Below are positions 18,182 through 28,100 of a stretch of DNA of 64,000 bases, in pieces (within the stretch, counting starts at the first letter, position 1; each line of letters starts with the position of its first letter). Source of the DNA: Alicyclobacillus_A sp963788285 (lineage in GTDB: Bacteria > Bacillota > Bacilli > Alicyclobacillales > Alicyclobacillaceae); contig CAWBGB010000016.1 in the NCBI GenBank assembly GCA_963788285.1, positions 124,001 through 188,000 on the forward strand, read 5' to 3'. A program made the translations under genes and the position numbers. The notes beneath the pieces were generated by a model that saw only the letters and a list, made by a program, of their open reading frames with translations, searched no databases and was not told the origin of the DNA.

Positions 18182-18895
18182 TCAAGTGGAGGAGGATTTA
18201 CAGACGAACTTTCGGACACTGCGTACATTGGGGATGACGATGGTATTGTCTAGCGACAACAGGTGGCGATACGTAGCTTTCCAAGTGTGAGTCTTGAGAT
18301 GCTTCCTGCGAATGCCGACAAAGTCATACCGTTCGCCGGAGTATATCTTGAACCCCTTCGCAACGCACGCTCGGCAAAAATGCACGTCTTCGCCGACGGT
18401 CCTGTCCGGGAAAGAAACCTTGCTAAAGACCCTTTTTTTCATGACCAACGTCGCCCCGGCCACGCTGCGTACAAATTTGTTTTCAGCCTTTGGAAACCGG
18501 AGCAACAGCGTCCGAACCCCTTGCAAGTACAAAAAGTGCGCGCGTTTACCCACCACGTCCGCCCCAGTTTTCCGCAACGTGCGGATGCAGCGATGGAGGT
18601 ACTTTGGACCATAATAATCGTCGTCGTCAAATTTGGCAATCAATGGGTATCGCGCTTTTCCCACCGCGAAATTTAAGCACGTTCCGAGAGAAACCGCCTC
18701 TGGTAACTGGTACACGAAGACGTTCTCGTAGGGTTTGGCTCTTTCCTTATACTTCTGCTTGGCCGCACCGTTCTTGTTGACAACGATAATCAACTCTGTG
18801 GGGGTAACGCACTGGCGAAGGTAATTTTGCAACAAATTGTCGATGCACTCCGGTCGCTTGCTACATGTGATGATGGACACTCCACGTGTACTCAT
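18182..18895 (-). CDS. Family 2-like glycosyltransferase, copy B
   Basis: About 237 residues, paralogous along its length to the protein at 16303-17121: VSIITCSKRPECID, AKFDDDDYYGPKYLHR with the DXD motif, VVGKRAHFLYL, SVAGATLVMKKRVF and VGEDVHFCRAC. It lacks the charged tail of copy A. AAGGGGGG seven bases before ATG 18895 decides the start over GTG 18919. It probably transfers a sugar to the same type of acceptor as copy A; acceptor and donor are unknown. Confidence 0.85.
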   Translation of the reverse strand: MSTRGVSIITCSKRPECIDNLLQNYLRQCVTPTELIIVVNKNGAAKQKYKERAKPYENVFVYQLPEAVSLGTCLNFAVGKARYPLIAKFDDDDYYGPKYLHRCIRTLRKTGADVVGKRAHFLYLQGVRTLLLRFPKAENKFVRSVAGATLVMKKRVFSKVSFPDRTVGEDVHFCRACVAKGFKIYSGERYDFVGIRRKHLKTHTWKATYRHLLSLDNTIVIPNVRSVRKFVCKSSST

Positions 18896-18996
18896 CCGGT
18901 ATCCCCCCTTCCCACTCACGCCTATACAATGCCACTAACTCATCGCTTACAAAGGGCAAACACACACGTCTATGCCCAAAATTGTGCACGTTCTAC

Positions 18997-19033
18997 AAAA
19001 AAACGCCACATGAGCACTGGGTCTCATGTGGCG
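18997..19033 (-). terminator. Strong terminator of the cold shock gene
   Basis: On the minus strand CGCCACATGAG and CTCATGTGGCG form a perfect 11-bp stem with an 8-base loop, followed by seven T residues. It lies 114 bases after the csp stop codon. Confidence 0.9.
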
Positions 19034-19146
19034 ATAGAGTGACAGGGCGGCTTCCACTGCCCGAACCGTGTCCGCTTCCATACGGCCATGGATCACTCGA
19101 CTTAAATCTTCTCCACGGTTTTACGTGGGCTTGTATGACTCGTGAA

Positions 19147-19344
19147 TTAAAGGGTTACGTTTGCCGCTTGTGGACCTTTCGGACCTTGCACTACTTCAAA
19201 CGTCACGCGTTGTCCTTCTTCCAGAGCTCTGTAGCCGTTTCCGAGGATAGCGCTGTAATGTACAAACACATCGTCGCCATTTTCCCGAGAAATGAAACCG
19301 AATCCCTTGTCTGCGTTAAACCACTTCACAATACCTTCTTGCAT
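19147..19344 (-). CDS. Cold shock protein (CspA/CspB family)
   Basis: A 65-residue single OB-fold nucleic-acid-binding protein. RNP1 is KGFGFI and RNP2 is VFVHY, and the ends (MQEGIVKWFNADKGFGFI, GPQAANVTL) are typical. It acts as an RNA chaperone or antiterminator. GAGGAGG precedes the ATG. The gene has a strong terminator downstream and is monocistronic. The 232-base gap upstream (19345-19576) contains only A/T-rich promoter-like sequence with no certain boxes. Confidence 0.97.
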   Translation of the reverse strand: MQEGIVKWFNADKGFGFISRENGDDVFVHYSAILGNGYRALEEGQRVTFEVVQGPKGPQAANVTL

Positions 19345-19576
19345 GCTGTTGTCCTCCTCGTGCGTGTTTCAGCACATGTCTTGTTCATTTGCTCGTTCAT
19401 CGTGCGGAAAATATAATAAACCGCCTTCCCTGCCCTCACTATGAGGCGCAGAAAAGACGGCTCATAAGTTTGGCTATGGCTACGAATGGCTCCTGAACAA
19501 CACCATTGTACATACAGACACGACAAAAGTAAAGTCAAAGGCAGTCTGGTCTTCATTTCTATGTCAGCACCCGTTC

Positions 19577-21529
19577 TCACGTCGAAGAGTTGGTAACGGA
19601 GACCGTCTCGAGGGCCTTGGCTAAAGCCCGCAGTTCCACCTCTATCACTGGATGTGCCGAAAGATAGGGGATGATGAGTTGACCGAGTTCACATCCCCGT
19701 TCTGCCGCGCGGGCGAACGCTTCCATGACTGCGTCCAGTTGCTCGGCGGTATCCCTCGCTACAGGTTTCAGTCCACCGTGTTCTGCAACGGCCATGAGAA
19801 AGGGTCCCAGGCGTTGAATCGCCACGATGGCAGGCCAGAGCGGTTCGGAGGACGCTCGTTTGGCCGGAAATTCGTTCACGGCACTATCGTAGATCGCTCA
19901 GGTTCACAAGTGCTGTCTGCACGGCCTTCGTCTGACGCACCACAACAGCGTGATCCTCTCTTTGATGCTCCGTCATCAGCCAGTGCATCAGGCTTGCTTC
20001 GCTTCGAATCGCACCGACGAGGTGCGGCGCCACAACAACAAAGCGGCCAGCAATCCAATCCCACACCCCAGCAGTGTATCCGCCAATCTCGCCTCGACGA
20101 GTGTGCGACCGGGCCGGGGCGATCAGCCTCCGCGAGAATCAATGCCATCACGACGGGCGGTGGGTCTACGGCGAGAATACCGCCTGCAATGCAGATCCCG
20201 GCGGCCCTCTGTAGCGTGCGATCCACGATGGCTAAAACCGTAACGCCCTGCAGTACAGATGCAGATGATAGCGGCACCCAATAAGGACGCGTATTTCCCA
20301 CGAGGTGCCCTATCACTGTTGCGACCAGCACAGTGATGACATTTCGTAGCGCCGCCGGCAACACCAAGGAGTCTTTGTCCAGAGCACTGGCCAGCACTGC
20401 GCGGACGCCGGGCAGCGAGGGTTATAATTCGACGTTGTCTCTGGGACGCGTATTCGCAAGAATCGCAACTGTATCTCGCAGCACGGCGAAAAGCCTCTGT
20501 CTAGCCGGCGTCGTCCGCGTTGGTTCGGGTACTTCCAGCCTTTGAGCTTGAGAAGGGTCAGCTACGGCCAGGGACATGTCCCGCACCGCGGCCGCCAGCT
20601 CAGGAGAAATCGGCCCGTCACCCTCGGTGAACCGCAATGCCCGCAAGGAATATGGCGTTGGCTTGCAGGTTCAGCAAAAGCACCCACTCTGCGTCCACTG
20701 TGCCACGCAGCCACCGATTGCTTGCATAAGCAACGGCCGCCTCGGAATTCCGCAGCGCGAGGGTCGCATTGTGTCGAGCCGAATCCACGTGGTTCGTGCC
20801 GATGGCCGCGAGGAACGCAGCCACTTGCTGGTAGGCGTTCGCCACGGCAGAGATTTCGGGGCCGTGCGGGTGGCGTAGCCACCCAGCCATCGCGACCAAC
20901 CACGTAAAACCCCCGCCGAAGAGCAATACCCCGACCCGTGTCGGTACAGATGCCAGATCCACCGGCAGTCCGGTCCCCACCGCACACACGAGCACAAAGA
21001 AATACCCAGATGGAGGCGGGACTCTCCATGCTCCTGCGAGAAACGTGGACCCGAAACTCACGCCGCCGAGTGCCAATGCCATAGTCCAAGGCGAGACAGC
21101 TAGTACGGATCCGAGCCCTAACGCAACCGCCAGCCCTATCAAGATAATGGCAAGTTTCCTGACCCGCTTAGCGTATGGTTCATTGTGAACGTACAAGGAG
21201 ATAAATCCGCCCATGGACGCCAGCAGGCCGTAATCCAAGCGACCAATCAGCGCGCCACCCAAGAGCGGTACACCTACGCTGACCGCGGCGAGGAGATCCT
21301 TCGGCCATGGATACCGGACCGGCTGAATCCGAAAAGCTCCACGCACTCCAACGGGTTGAGGAGGGGATGGCACTGGCGGGCGGTCCAGAGGATCCTCCGG
21401 AAGGCGAGGCTGTTTCGGGACTGGCACAGACTGTTCAGCACACCGGGAGCCGTCTTCCGTAGTATGAGTGCCAAGTTCACGTTGTTTGTGTTGCAGTTCA
21501 TCACCCCCACTGTACTTCCAGTGTCTCAC
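19577..21529 (-). pseudogene. FUSC family membrane protein gene, multiply disrupted
   Basis: The minus strand reads as one FUSC-type (aromatic acid exporter-like) protein split over frames. The first frame (from 21529) has paired helices such as WPKDLLAAVSVGVPLLGGALIGRL. It breaks near 20640 into a second frame (LRFTEGDGPISPEL), which meets an in-frame TAA at 20422-20424 and then continues with NVITVLVATVIGHLVGNTRPYWVP. Near 20108 it shifts back so that RLADTLLGCGIGLLAALLLW, a hallmark of the family, is in frame, then breaks again before the C-terminal piece (19577-19879). At least three frameshifts and one nonsense codon argue for a pseudogene rather than a sequencing error. Confidence 0.75.
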
Positions 21530-21739
21530 CCGAATTTAGATGATAATGCCTTAACTACATTGGGTTCTCAGGTCTTGAAAAGCAGAACATCCCCCTTTTT
21601 CTGGTAGATTGTAGTGACTGAGACAACAATCTACGGAAAAGCGAGGATGTTCTTACATGGTATGTGATTTTCATCATGAAGATCAACGTGGCCGCGATGG
21701 AGGTGGCATCGCGGCGCATGTTCACGTCTGAAACAAAAG

Positions 21740-23425
21740 CTATGACAGGCGGTAGACGCGGCTTTCGTAAGGACGAAGCTGGATGCGTCGAATGTCGTCG
21801 TCCTCCGGAACTTCATAGTTCGAAATCATCAATTGTGGCGCCGATGACGAAAGGTGATCCGGCAATTCAAATACCGGTGTGCCTGCAAAGAAGTTGTTGA
21901 TGACCAGCCAACACTCATCGTCCAGCGTCCGTGTAAACGCGTAAATTTCTGGATGATCCTCCAGGATAAGATCATACTTTCCGTAAACGACTACAGGATG
22001 TTCATGGCGTAGTCGGATGAGCGATTGATAGTAGTAGAATATCGACTGGGGATCCGCCAACGCCTTCTTTACATTGATTTCCTTGTAGTTCGGATTGACC
22101 TTTATCCACGGTACTCCAGTGGTGAAGCCCGCGTTCTCACTGTCATCCCACTGCATGGGCGTACGGGCGTTGTCCCGACCCTTCGCGTGAATGGCGCGCA
22201 TGACGACGTCTGGGTCTTGCCCACCCAAAACGACCCTATCTTGCCACAGATTGCGGATCTCCACATCACGATAGTCCTCGATGGAATCAAACTGAACGTT
22301 CGTCATCCCAATTTCTTCGCCTTGATAGATGAACGGTGTACCCTGCTGCATATGCAGGAACGTTGCCAACATTTTGGCCGATTCGACTCTGTAGCGCTTG
22401 TCGTCTCCCCAGCGGGATACGGACCGCGGTTGGTCATGGTTATTCAGATACAGGCTGTTCCACGCCTTTCCGTGCAACTCGTACTGCCAACGGCTCATAA
22501 TGGCTTTGAGGTCAGCGAGCTTCCACGGTCGAATATCCCACTTGCCGCCGGGACCTGAATCGAGTTTCTCGGTGTGTTCGAACTGAAACACCATGTTCAG
22601 CTCGCGTCGCTCTTCCCCGGCGTACAGGAGCGCATCCTGTGTCGTGACACCTCCCGTTTCGCCGACGGTCATGATGTCATATTTTGACAGAACACGTTCA
22701 TGCATCTCCTGAAGGTAGTCGTGAACTTTCGGCCCGTTTAGGAAGTATTGTCCGCCCCAGACGTATTTCTCGCCGTTTGGGTTCGGCGCATCGGGCAGGC
22801 CTTCCACTTTCGAGATGGCGTTAATGACGTCCATCCGGAATCCATCAATCCCCTTATCGAGCCAGAACGTCATCATGTCGTAAATTTCGTCCCGCACCTT
22901 GGGGTTGTCCCAATTCAAGTCCGGTTGCCGCTTGCTGAACAAGTGAAGGTAATACTCGCCGGTCGTCTCATCGTACTGCCACGCGGAACCACCGAAATAC
23001 GAGAGCCAGTTGTTCGGTTCAGCGCCATCCTTGCCAGGGCGCCAAATGTAGTAGTCGCGATATGGATTATCCTTGGACTTGCGCGATTCGATAAACCAGG
23101 GATGTTCATCCGAGGTGTGATTCGCAACGAGGTCCATCACGAGTTTGATTCCACGCGCATGCATGGCTTCGAGCATTTCATCGAAGTCTTCCATTGTCCC
23201 AAACTCGTCCATGATGGCGCGGTAATTACTGATGTCATAGCCGTTGTCATCGTTCGGAGACTGGTACACCGGGCTCAACCAGACCACGTCAACGCCGAGC
23301 TCTTTCAGGTAATCCAACCGCGACGTGATGCCCTTTAAGTCACCGATCCCGTCTCCATTGCTGTCCATAAAACTCCGCGGGTAAATCTGATACACCACGG
23401 CTTCTTTCCACCAGGCACGTTTCAC
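21740..23425 (-). CDS. GH13 oligo-1,6-glucosidase / alpha-glucosidase
   Basis: A 561-residue GH13 subfamily 31-type enzyme. Counting from GTG 23425, the nucleophile is Asp199 in GFRMDVIN, the acid/base is Glu256 in TVGETGG and the third Asp is 332 in NNHDQPR. The residue after the nucleophile is Val200, which in characterised members goes with alpha-1,6 (isomaltose) activity, while alpha-1,4 enzymes usually have Ala or Thr. The frame opens at TTG 23482, but the family N-terminus (KRAWWKEAVVYQIYPRSF) starts at GTG 23425 with GGGGG upstream. It is the last gene of the sugar ABC operon. Cytoplasmic. Confidence 0.93.
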   Translation of the reverse strand: MKRAWWKEAVVYQIYPRSFMDSNGDGIGDLKGITSRLDYLKELGVDVVWLSPVYQSPNDDNGYDISNYRAIMDEFGTMEDFDEMLEAMHARGIKLVMDLVANHTSDEHPWFIESRKSKDNPYRDYYIWRPGKDGAEPNNWLSYFGGSAWQYDETTGEYYLHLFSKRQPDLNWDNPKVRDEIYDMMTFWLDKGIDGFRMDVINAISKVEGLPDAPNPNGEKYVWGGQYFLNGPKVHDYLQEMHERVLSKYDIMTVGETGGVTTQDALLYAGEERRELNMVFQFEHTEKLDSGPGGKWDIRPWKLADLKAIMSRWQYELHGKAWNSLYLNNHDQPRSVSRWGDDKRYRVESAKMLATFLHMQQGTPFIYQGEEIGMTNVQFDSIEDYRDVEIRNLWQDRVVLGGQDPDVVMRAIHAKGRDNARTPMQWDDSENAGFTTGVPWIKVNPNYKEINVKKALADPQSIFYYYQSLIRLRHEHPVVVYGKYDLILEDHPEIYAFTRTLDDECWLVINNFFAGTPVFELPDHLSSSAPQLMISNYEVPEDDDIRRIQLRPYESRVYRLS

Positions 23426-23489
23426 CGTTTTATTCCCCCAGTGCTTGTCGAATCTGGATTTTGTGGTCAGTGCCACGCTCAATCTCTAC

Positions 23490-24320
23490 TTACCCCTTTA
23501 CTGCGCCAGCCGTGAGCCCGGAAACAATCCATTTGCGGAAGATGATGACTAGGATGACGATAGGGATGATGGAAATCACGGAACCGGCAAATATTTCTCC
23601 GTACGGAACGTCAAACTGCCCGCTAAACAACGCGATTCCAACCGGAATGGTCCGCATCTGATTTGCCGAGTTCAGTACGAGCGCCATAAAAAATTCGGTC
23701 CAAGCGGCCACGAACGTGAACACGGCGGCCGCAAACAACCCAGGCTTCGTGAGCGGGACAAAGATCCGGTAAAACGTCTGAAACACGGTTGCTCCATCCA
23801 TTTTGGCGGCTTCAAACAGCGCGCCGGGAACTTGCAAGAAATAGTTGCGCAAAATCCAAATCGCAAACGGCAAATTGAACGCCGTGTACGGCACAATCAA
23901 CGCCTGATAGGAGTTCAGCCAGCCAATCGTCCGCAACAACATATAAAGCGGCGTGATGACTGCAATCGGTGGGAACACCGAAATGATAAGCAGAGCAATG
24001 AGCATCGGCGTCTTGGCCCGTATCGGCAAGCGCGCAATGGCAAAACCCGCCATACTTGCAAACAAGAGCACGAAGAATGTAGTAGAAACCGCAACAACAA
24101 CGCTGTTGCGAATGTACATGCCAAAGTTAAAGTATCCGAACACAGTGGAGTAGTGAATCAACGTCCAGTGCCTCGGAAAGAGCGATGGCGGATACGCAGC
24201 AATGTCCGTGTTCGGTTTGAACGACGTGACCACCATCCAGTAAAACGGCAGAATGATAGCAATGAGGAACAGGATGAGAACGACATAACCGACGACTCGC
24301 TGTGTCTTGGTCTGGATCAT
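23490..24320 (-). CDS. Carbohydrate ABC transporter permease (MalG-like)
   Basis: A 276-residue inner-membrane permease with about six helices and the EAA loop (APGALFEAAKMDGATVFQTF-type, here read as GALFEAAKMDGATVFQTF) that contacts the ATPase. Its ATG overlaps the stop of the upstream permease (ATGA) and AAGGGGG precedes it. It pairs with the MalF-like permease and the lipoprotein upstream. No ATPase gene is in the operon, so a shared MsmX-type ATPase encoded elsewhere is likely. Confidence 0.93.
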   Translation of the reverse strand: MIQTKTQRVVGYVVLILFLIAIILPFYWMVVTSFKPNTDIAAYPPSLFPRHWTLIHYSTVFGYFNFGMYIRNSVVVAVSTTFFVLLFASMAGFAIARLPIRAKTPMLIALLIISVFPPIAVITPLYMLLRTIGWLNSYQALIVPYTAFNLPFAIWILRNYFLQVPGALFEAAKMDGATVFQTFYRIFVPLTKPGLFAAAVFTFVAAWTEFFMALVLNSANQMRTIPVGIALFSGQFDVPYGEIFAGSVISIIPIVILVIIFRKWIVSGLTAGAVKG

Positions 24321-25255
24321 GCCGGTTCCCCCTTTACCATTGACTTGAACGCGGAGAGGAAAATCAAACAGACCCCAAGAACGAGAATGACCGTACTCAC
24401 CGCAATGGCAGATCCTGTGCCAAAATGAAGGCGCCCAAAGAGAACCTGTTCGCCGAGCATCGCAAGGGATTCGGTCGCCGTTCCAGGCCCACCGTTGGTG
24501 AGGACAAATGGGAGGTCAAACACGCCGAACGCCTGAAGGATGCGGAACAAGCCAGCGAGTGCAATGCTTCCGCGCAACAGCGGAAAGGTGACCTTCCAGA
24601 ACGTCTGCCAACGGTTTGCACCATCGATGTAAGCGGCTTCGTAGTATTCCTGTGAAATCATCTGCAGACCGCTCAGCAGAATGATCACGACAAATGGAGT
24701 TGTCTTCCAGATGTCCGCGACCATCATTGCGATGACGGCACTGGTCGGGGAACCGAGCCACGTCACCGGCGCACCAATGACGTGCAACGCTTGCAAAAGG
24801 TAGTTGAGTACACCGTACACGCCGTTGTAGATGTAGTCCCACATCTGGGCCGCGACAACCGTAATGAGGGACCACGGGATGAGCATGATGACCAAAGAGA
24901 GGTTTTTCAACCGTTCCACATTGTTGATGGCAAGGGCAATCAGCATGCCCAGCACCAGTTCAACAGCGACGGTGATGACTGCGTAATACACGGTGAACCA
25001 AACACTATGCCAGAACTCCCCACTCTTGACCAAGATGCTGTAGTTGGCGAGCCCGACAAACTGCTCGGTAAAACCATTCGTCGTAAGACTGATATTGTTC
25101 AAACTCATGAACACAGAATAGACGATCGGGAACAGAGTGACGGCGGCAATCACGATGGCAGCGGGCAACAGCATTCTGTATCCCGCGTTCCTATCGGATG
25201 TTTCCAGGGACTTACGTCGTATGATGGATGCCGACTGTGCACGAACCGTCTGCAC
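24317..25255 (-). CDS. Carbohydrate ABC transporter permease (MalF-like)
   Basis: About 312 residues with six helices and the EAA motif EYYEAAYIDGANRWQTFWKV. The first helix follows RNAGYRMLLPAAIVIAAV, as in MalF/UgpA-type permeases. The frame is open to ATG 25270, but that ATG lies inside the sequence GGAGGTG that best serves GTG 25255. It forms a heterodimer with the next permease for import of an alpha-glucoside. Confidence 0.92.
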   Translation of the reverse strand: MQTVRAQSASIIRRKSLETSDRNAGYRMLLPAAIVIAAVTLFPIVYSVFMSLNNISLTTNGFTEQFVGLANYSILVKSGEFWHSVWFTVYYAVITVAVELVLGMLIALAINNVERLKNLSLVIMLIPWSLITVVAAQMWDYIYNGVYGVLNYLLQALHVIGAPVTWLGSPTSAVIAMMVADIWKTTPFVVIILLSGLQMISQEYYEAAYIDGANRWQTFWKVTFPLLRGSIALAGLFRILQAFGVFDLPFVLTNGGPGTATESLAMLGEQVLFGRLHFGTGSAIAVSTVILVLGVCLIFLSAFKSMVKGEPA

Positions 25256-25349
25256 GCGTATCACCTCCATGAAATGGCGGAGGGTGCAGTAGCATGCAGC
25301 CTCCGCCTTGGCTCAAATCCACCCATGTACGGATGCCTGAACGATTTGA

Positions 25350-26705
25350 TTAGAGACCTCCATTCGCTGACGACAGGACGCTCTGAATCTGTTGCTGCGC
25401 TTTCTTTAGCGCATCACTGATACTCTCACTTCCAGCGAGCGCAGCGTTTACGTTCGTGTAGATGGCTTGGGAAATCTGCGCATAGTTCGGGTTCTGACTT
25501 GGGCGAGATACGTAGTGTGTTTGACTCGCCGCTTTAAAGACGGGGCTGGTCGACTGAACCGACGGGTCTTCCGCGACAGCCGCGTTGGCCGGGATCTCCG
25601 AGAACTGCTTTGCCATGATGGTCTGGGCTTCTTTCCCCGTCATCCAGTTGATGAACGCCAGTGCAGCCGGCAAATTCTTCGTGTGTGGATTGACGTAGAG
25701 ATCCCATCCACCGATAGTGCTGTACCCTGCACCGCCGCCAAACTTCGGCAGTACTGTGACACCGACCTTCCCGACGACTTTGGAGTTCGTCGCGGTCTGT
25801 GAGTCATTCCAGGCGTACGACCAGTTCCGCATGAACGCTGCATTTCCCTGTACAAACACATCTTCCGCCTGTGGTTCCTGGAAGGTGTCCTCCGCGGATG
25901 GCGATACCCCGCTCGTAATCAGTCCACGCATAAAGCTGAGGGCCTTGATGGCCTGGGGCGAGTCAATCTCAGGCTTCCCGCTCGAATCCATCACTTGTCC
26001 GCCCGCATCGGCCAGGAATTCCGTAAAGTCACAAGTCAATCCTTCGTAGGATGCGCCCTGCCAAACAAATCCGTATTTCACGAGTCCTTCTTTTTGCAGT
26101 TTAGACGCCTCTTGTTGCAGTTGCTCCCAACTGGTTGGTACAGGCAGTCCCGCCTTTTGCAGTAAATCCTTTCTATAGTACAGGAAGCCCGAGTCCACAA
26201 AGAATGGGGCCGCGTAGATTTGTCCTTTGTAGGTCGCGGCGCTTACCAGGCCTTTAGAAAAGCGACTCCAGAAATCCTTCGGTAACACGTTGTTCAACGG
26301 CATCGCCAATTGCGCATTCGCAAACTGAGCCGGCCAAACGACGTCTCCTAAGTAGACGTCTGGGGTGGCTGATCCCCCGCCGATGGTCGTAGTCAAGCTC
26401 GCTTTGTTCGTATCCGTGTCACTATTTTGACTTTGCAACTGTACGTGAATCTTCGGATATTCCTTTTCGAATTGTTTGATGAGCGCTGTCCTAAGGTCCG
26501 TCCCTGTTGTGATGGGCGGCGCGGCCCAGACGATGGTACCGCTTGCATGCGAAAAATCAACCACGCCACTACCAGATGTTTGCGTAGTTGTGTTCTCTGA
26601 CTGCGTTTGATTCCCCGTGCTGTTAGCGGATCCGCAACCCGTGACCAGTCCACCTACCATCAGGACCGACGCGGCGATGGCCGCACTTTTCTTGACTCCT
26701 GTCAT
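25350..26705 (-). CDS. Carbohydrate ABC transporter substrate-binding lipoprotein
   Basis: A 451-residue family 1-type solute-binding protein. The signal peptide ends in a lipobox LVTGC with the lipidated Cys at residue 24, followed by a Ser/Thr/Asn-rich linker. The mature part has GGSATPDVYLGDVVWPAQFA, PTSWEQLQQEASKL, GNAAFMRNWSYAW and FINWMTGKEAQ. It captures sugar outside the membrane. The downstream GH13 enzyme suggests isomaltose, isomaltotriose or related alpha-glucosides. GGAGGGGG precedes the ATG. Confidence 0.94.
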   Translation of the reverse strand: MTGVKKSAAIAASVLMVGGLVTGCGSANSTGNQTQSENTTTQTSGSGVVDFSHASGTIVWAAPPITTGTDLRTALIKQFEKEYPKIHVQLQSQNSDTDTNKASLTTTIGGGSATPDVYLGDVVWPAQFANAQLAMPLNNVLPKDFWSRFSKGLVSAATYKGQIYAAPFFVDSGFLYYRKDLLQKAGLPVPTSWEQLQQEASKLQKEGLVKYGFVWQGASYEGLTCDFTEFLADAGGQVMDSSGKPEIDSPQAIKALSFMRGLITSGVSPSAEDTFQEPQAEDVFVQGNAAFMRNWSYAWNDSQTATNSKVVGKVGVTVLPKFGGGAGYSTIGGWDLYVNPHTKNLPAALAFINWMTGKEAQTIMAKQFSEIPANAAVAEDPSVQSTSPVFKAASQTHYVSRPSQNPNYAQISQAIYTNVNAALAGSESISDALKKAQQQIQSVLSSANGGL

Positions 26706-26740
26706 ACATTTTCCCCCTCCTCAAATGACGCTTGAGAAAT

Positions 26741-27772
26741 TCAGTTGGCTGCATCAATCGCACGGACGGATTCGCGTTCGACCAGTGTGTGAGGCAAATA
26801 GTACGTGCCCGTCGGGTTGTATTCCCCTCCTGTGTGAATGATCTGTAATAGGCAACGCACAACCTGTTCACCAATGGTGACGAACGGCTGAGCGACGGTG
26901 GTCAGGGACGGCATGACCATCCGCGCGACACTGAGGTCGTCGAACCCCATGACCGAGATGTCGTCCGGCACGCGCAGACCATTATCATACAAGCAACGCA
27001 TGGCTCCGATGGCCATTTCATCGCTGGCGGCAAAAATCGCGGTTAAGCGATTTTCCTCTTGCCGCTCCAGCAACTTCCGCATTGCTGTATAACCACTTTC
27101 AAAGCGATAATCCCCGGCTTCTACAATGTCTTCACGGTAGGGGATTCCATAATGCAAAAGTCCTGCTTTGAATCCCTGTAGCCGCAACTCGCTGGTACGG
27201 TCACCGAGGAGTTCTCCACTGATCATGCCGATGCGCCGGTGTCCACGGGAAACCAGAAAGGACACAGCATCAAATACAGCCCTCACATCGTCGACCTTGT
27301 ACGCGGGTAACGGGGTCTTTCCGGTCGCCTCTGTCAGCGCTAACACAATCGGAACACCGAGGCGGGAAATGACGGGATCATAGTTCTCGTCCACCAGCCT
27401 GCTCGTAAAGATGATTCCGCCAACTTGGTGCTGTTTCAAAAAGACGAATCCTTCTTGCGCCCGATGGCGGTCATGCTGCGTGTCAAACAGCAGGACTTTC
27501 ATGTTGTTCTGGCGCGTCTCCCGTTCAATCCCCCTGTAGAGCTCATCGAAGAAAAGGTCGTTGATACCGGGCACTACGACGCCAATGGTGTCGATTCGCT
27601 GTGAGCTGAGCCCCCTCGCAATCGCATTCGGATGGAAATTCAGAGACTCCATGGCCTGCCGGACACGCGCCTTCGTCTCCGGGTCTACCATATCGGGCTT
27701 GTTCAGCACGCGGGAAACCGTGGCCGCAGACACTCCAGCGTGTTTAGCAACATCGCGAATTGTGATCTTCAC
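26741..27772 (-). CDS. LacI family regulator of the alpha-glucoside operon
   Basis: A 343-residue LacI/GalR repressor. The helix-turn-helix and hinge are TIRDVAKHAGVSAATVSRVLN and ARGLSSQRIDTIGVVVP, and the ligand domain has IFAASDEMAIGAM and ISVMGFDDLSVARMV. It is the first gene of the operon and starts at GTG 27772. A palindromic operator and a promoter lie just upstream, so it probably represses its own operon until sugar binds. Confidence 0.95.
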   Translation of the reverse strand: MKITIRDVAKHAGVSAATVSRVLNKPDMVDPETKARVRQAMESLNFHPNAIARGLSSQRIDTIGVVVPGINDLFFDELYRGIERETRQNNMKVLLFDTQHDRHRAQEGFVFLKQHQVGGIIFTSRLVDENYDPVISRLGVPIVLALTEATGKTPLPAYKVDDVRAVFDAVSFLVSRGHRRIGMISGELLGDRTSELRLQGFKAGLLHYGIPYREDIVEAGDYRFESGYTAMRKLLERQEENRLTAIFAASDEMAIGAMRCLYDNGLRVPDDISVMGFDDLSVARMVMPSLTTVAQPFVTIGEQVVRCLLQIIHTGGEYNPTGTYYLPHTLVERESVRAIDAAN

Positions 27773-27855
27773 GTCAGAAATCCTGCTCCTCCCGCTCGTT
27801 CCATACCGAACGCAGCATACCCCCTGTAAAGAAAACGCTTACTGGTACAGTTTCA

Positions 27856-27868
27856 TGAAACGGTTTCA
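27856..27868. promoter_or_regulatory. Palindromic LacI/CcpA-type operator
   Basis: TGAAACGGTTTCA is a perfect 13-bp dyad with the central CG typical of LacI-family sites; it also fits the cre consensus for CcpA. It lies just downstream of the promoter at 27884-27912, where a bound repressor would block transcription. A second half-site-like GAAAACGCTT is at about 27829-27838. Confidence 0.7.
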
Positions 27869-27883
27869 TAAAATCGTACTATG

Positions 27884-27912
27884 AATTTACCCGAAGATTT
27901 CTCTCAAGTCAA
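27884..27912 (-). promoter_or_regulatory. Promoter of the alpha-glucoside operon
   Basis: On the minus strand TTGACT (27912-27907) and TAAATT (27889-27884) are 17 bases apart, which is a good sigma-A arrangement. The expected start near 27877 is followed at once by the operator dyad. Confidence 0.65.
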
Positions 27913-28055
27913 CCAATTCTTATGATACGTCACCCTTATTCGGATTCCCCTTCTCGTCACCAAAACCTAAGCGACGCTCGCAGTTAGCAGGAAGGTCGTT
28001 CAACAAATTCGGGAAGAGTTCATTCGCCAGTTCTCAACATGATTCGAGCAAGCCA

Positions 28056-28092
28056 GAGAGGCCGTTGCGGCGCTTCGCCACGGCGGCCTCTT
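28056..28092. terminator. GC-rich hairpin downstream of the MDR gene
   Basis: AGAGGCCG and CGGCGGCCTCT with an inner GGCG/CGCC pair form a strong stem. The T-run (ATTTTT) is on the plus-strand side, so for the minus-strand gene ending at 28101 the terminator is only inferred. Confidence 0.4.
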
Positions 28093-28100
28093 GCCATTTT

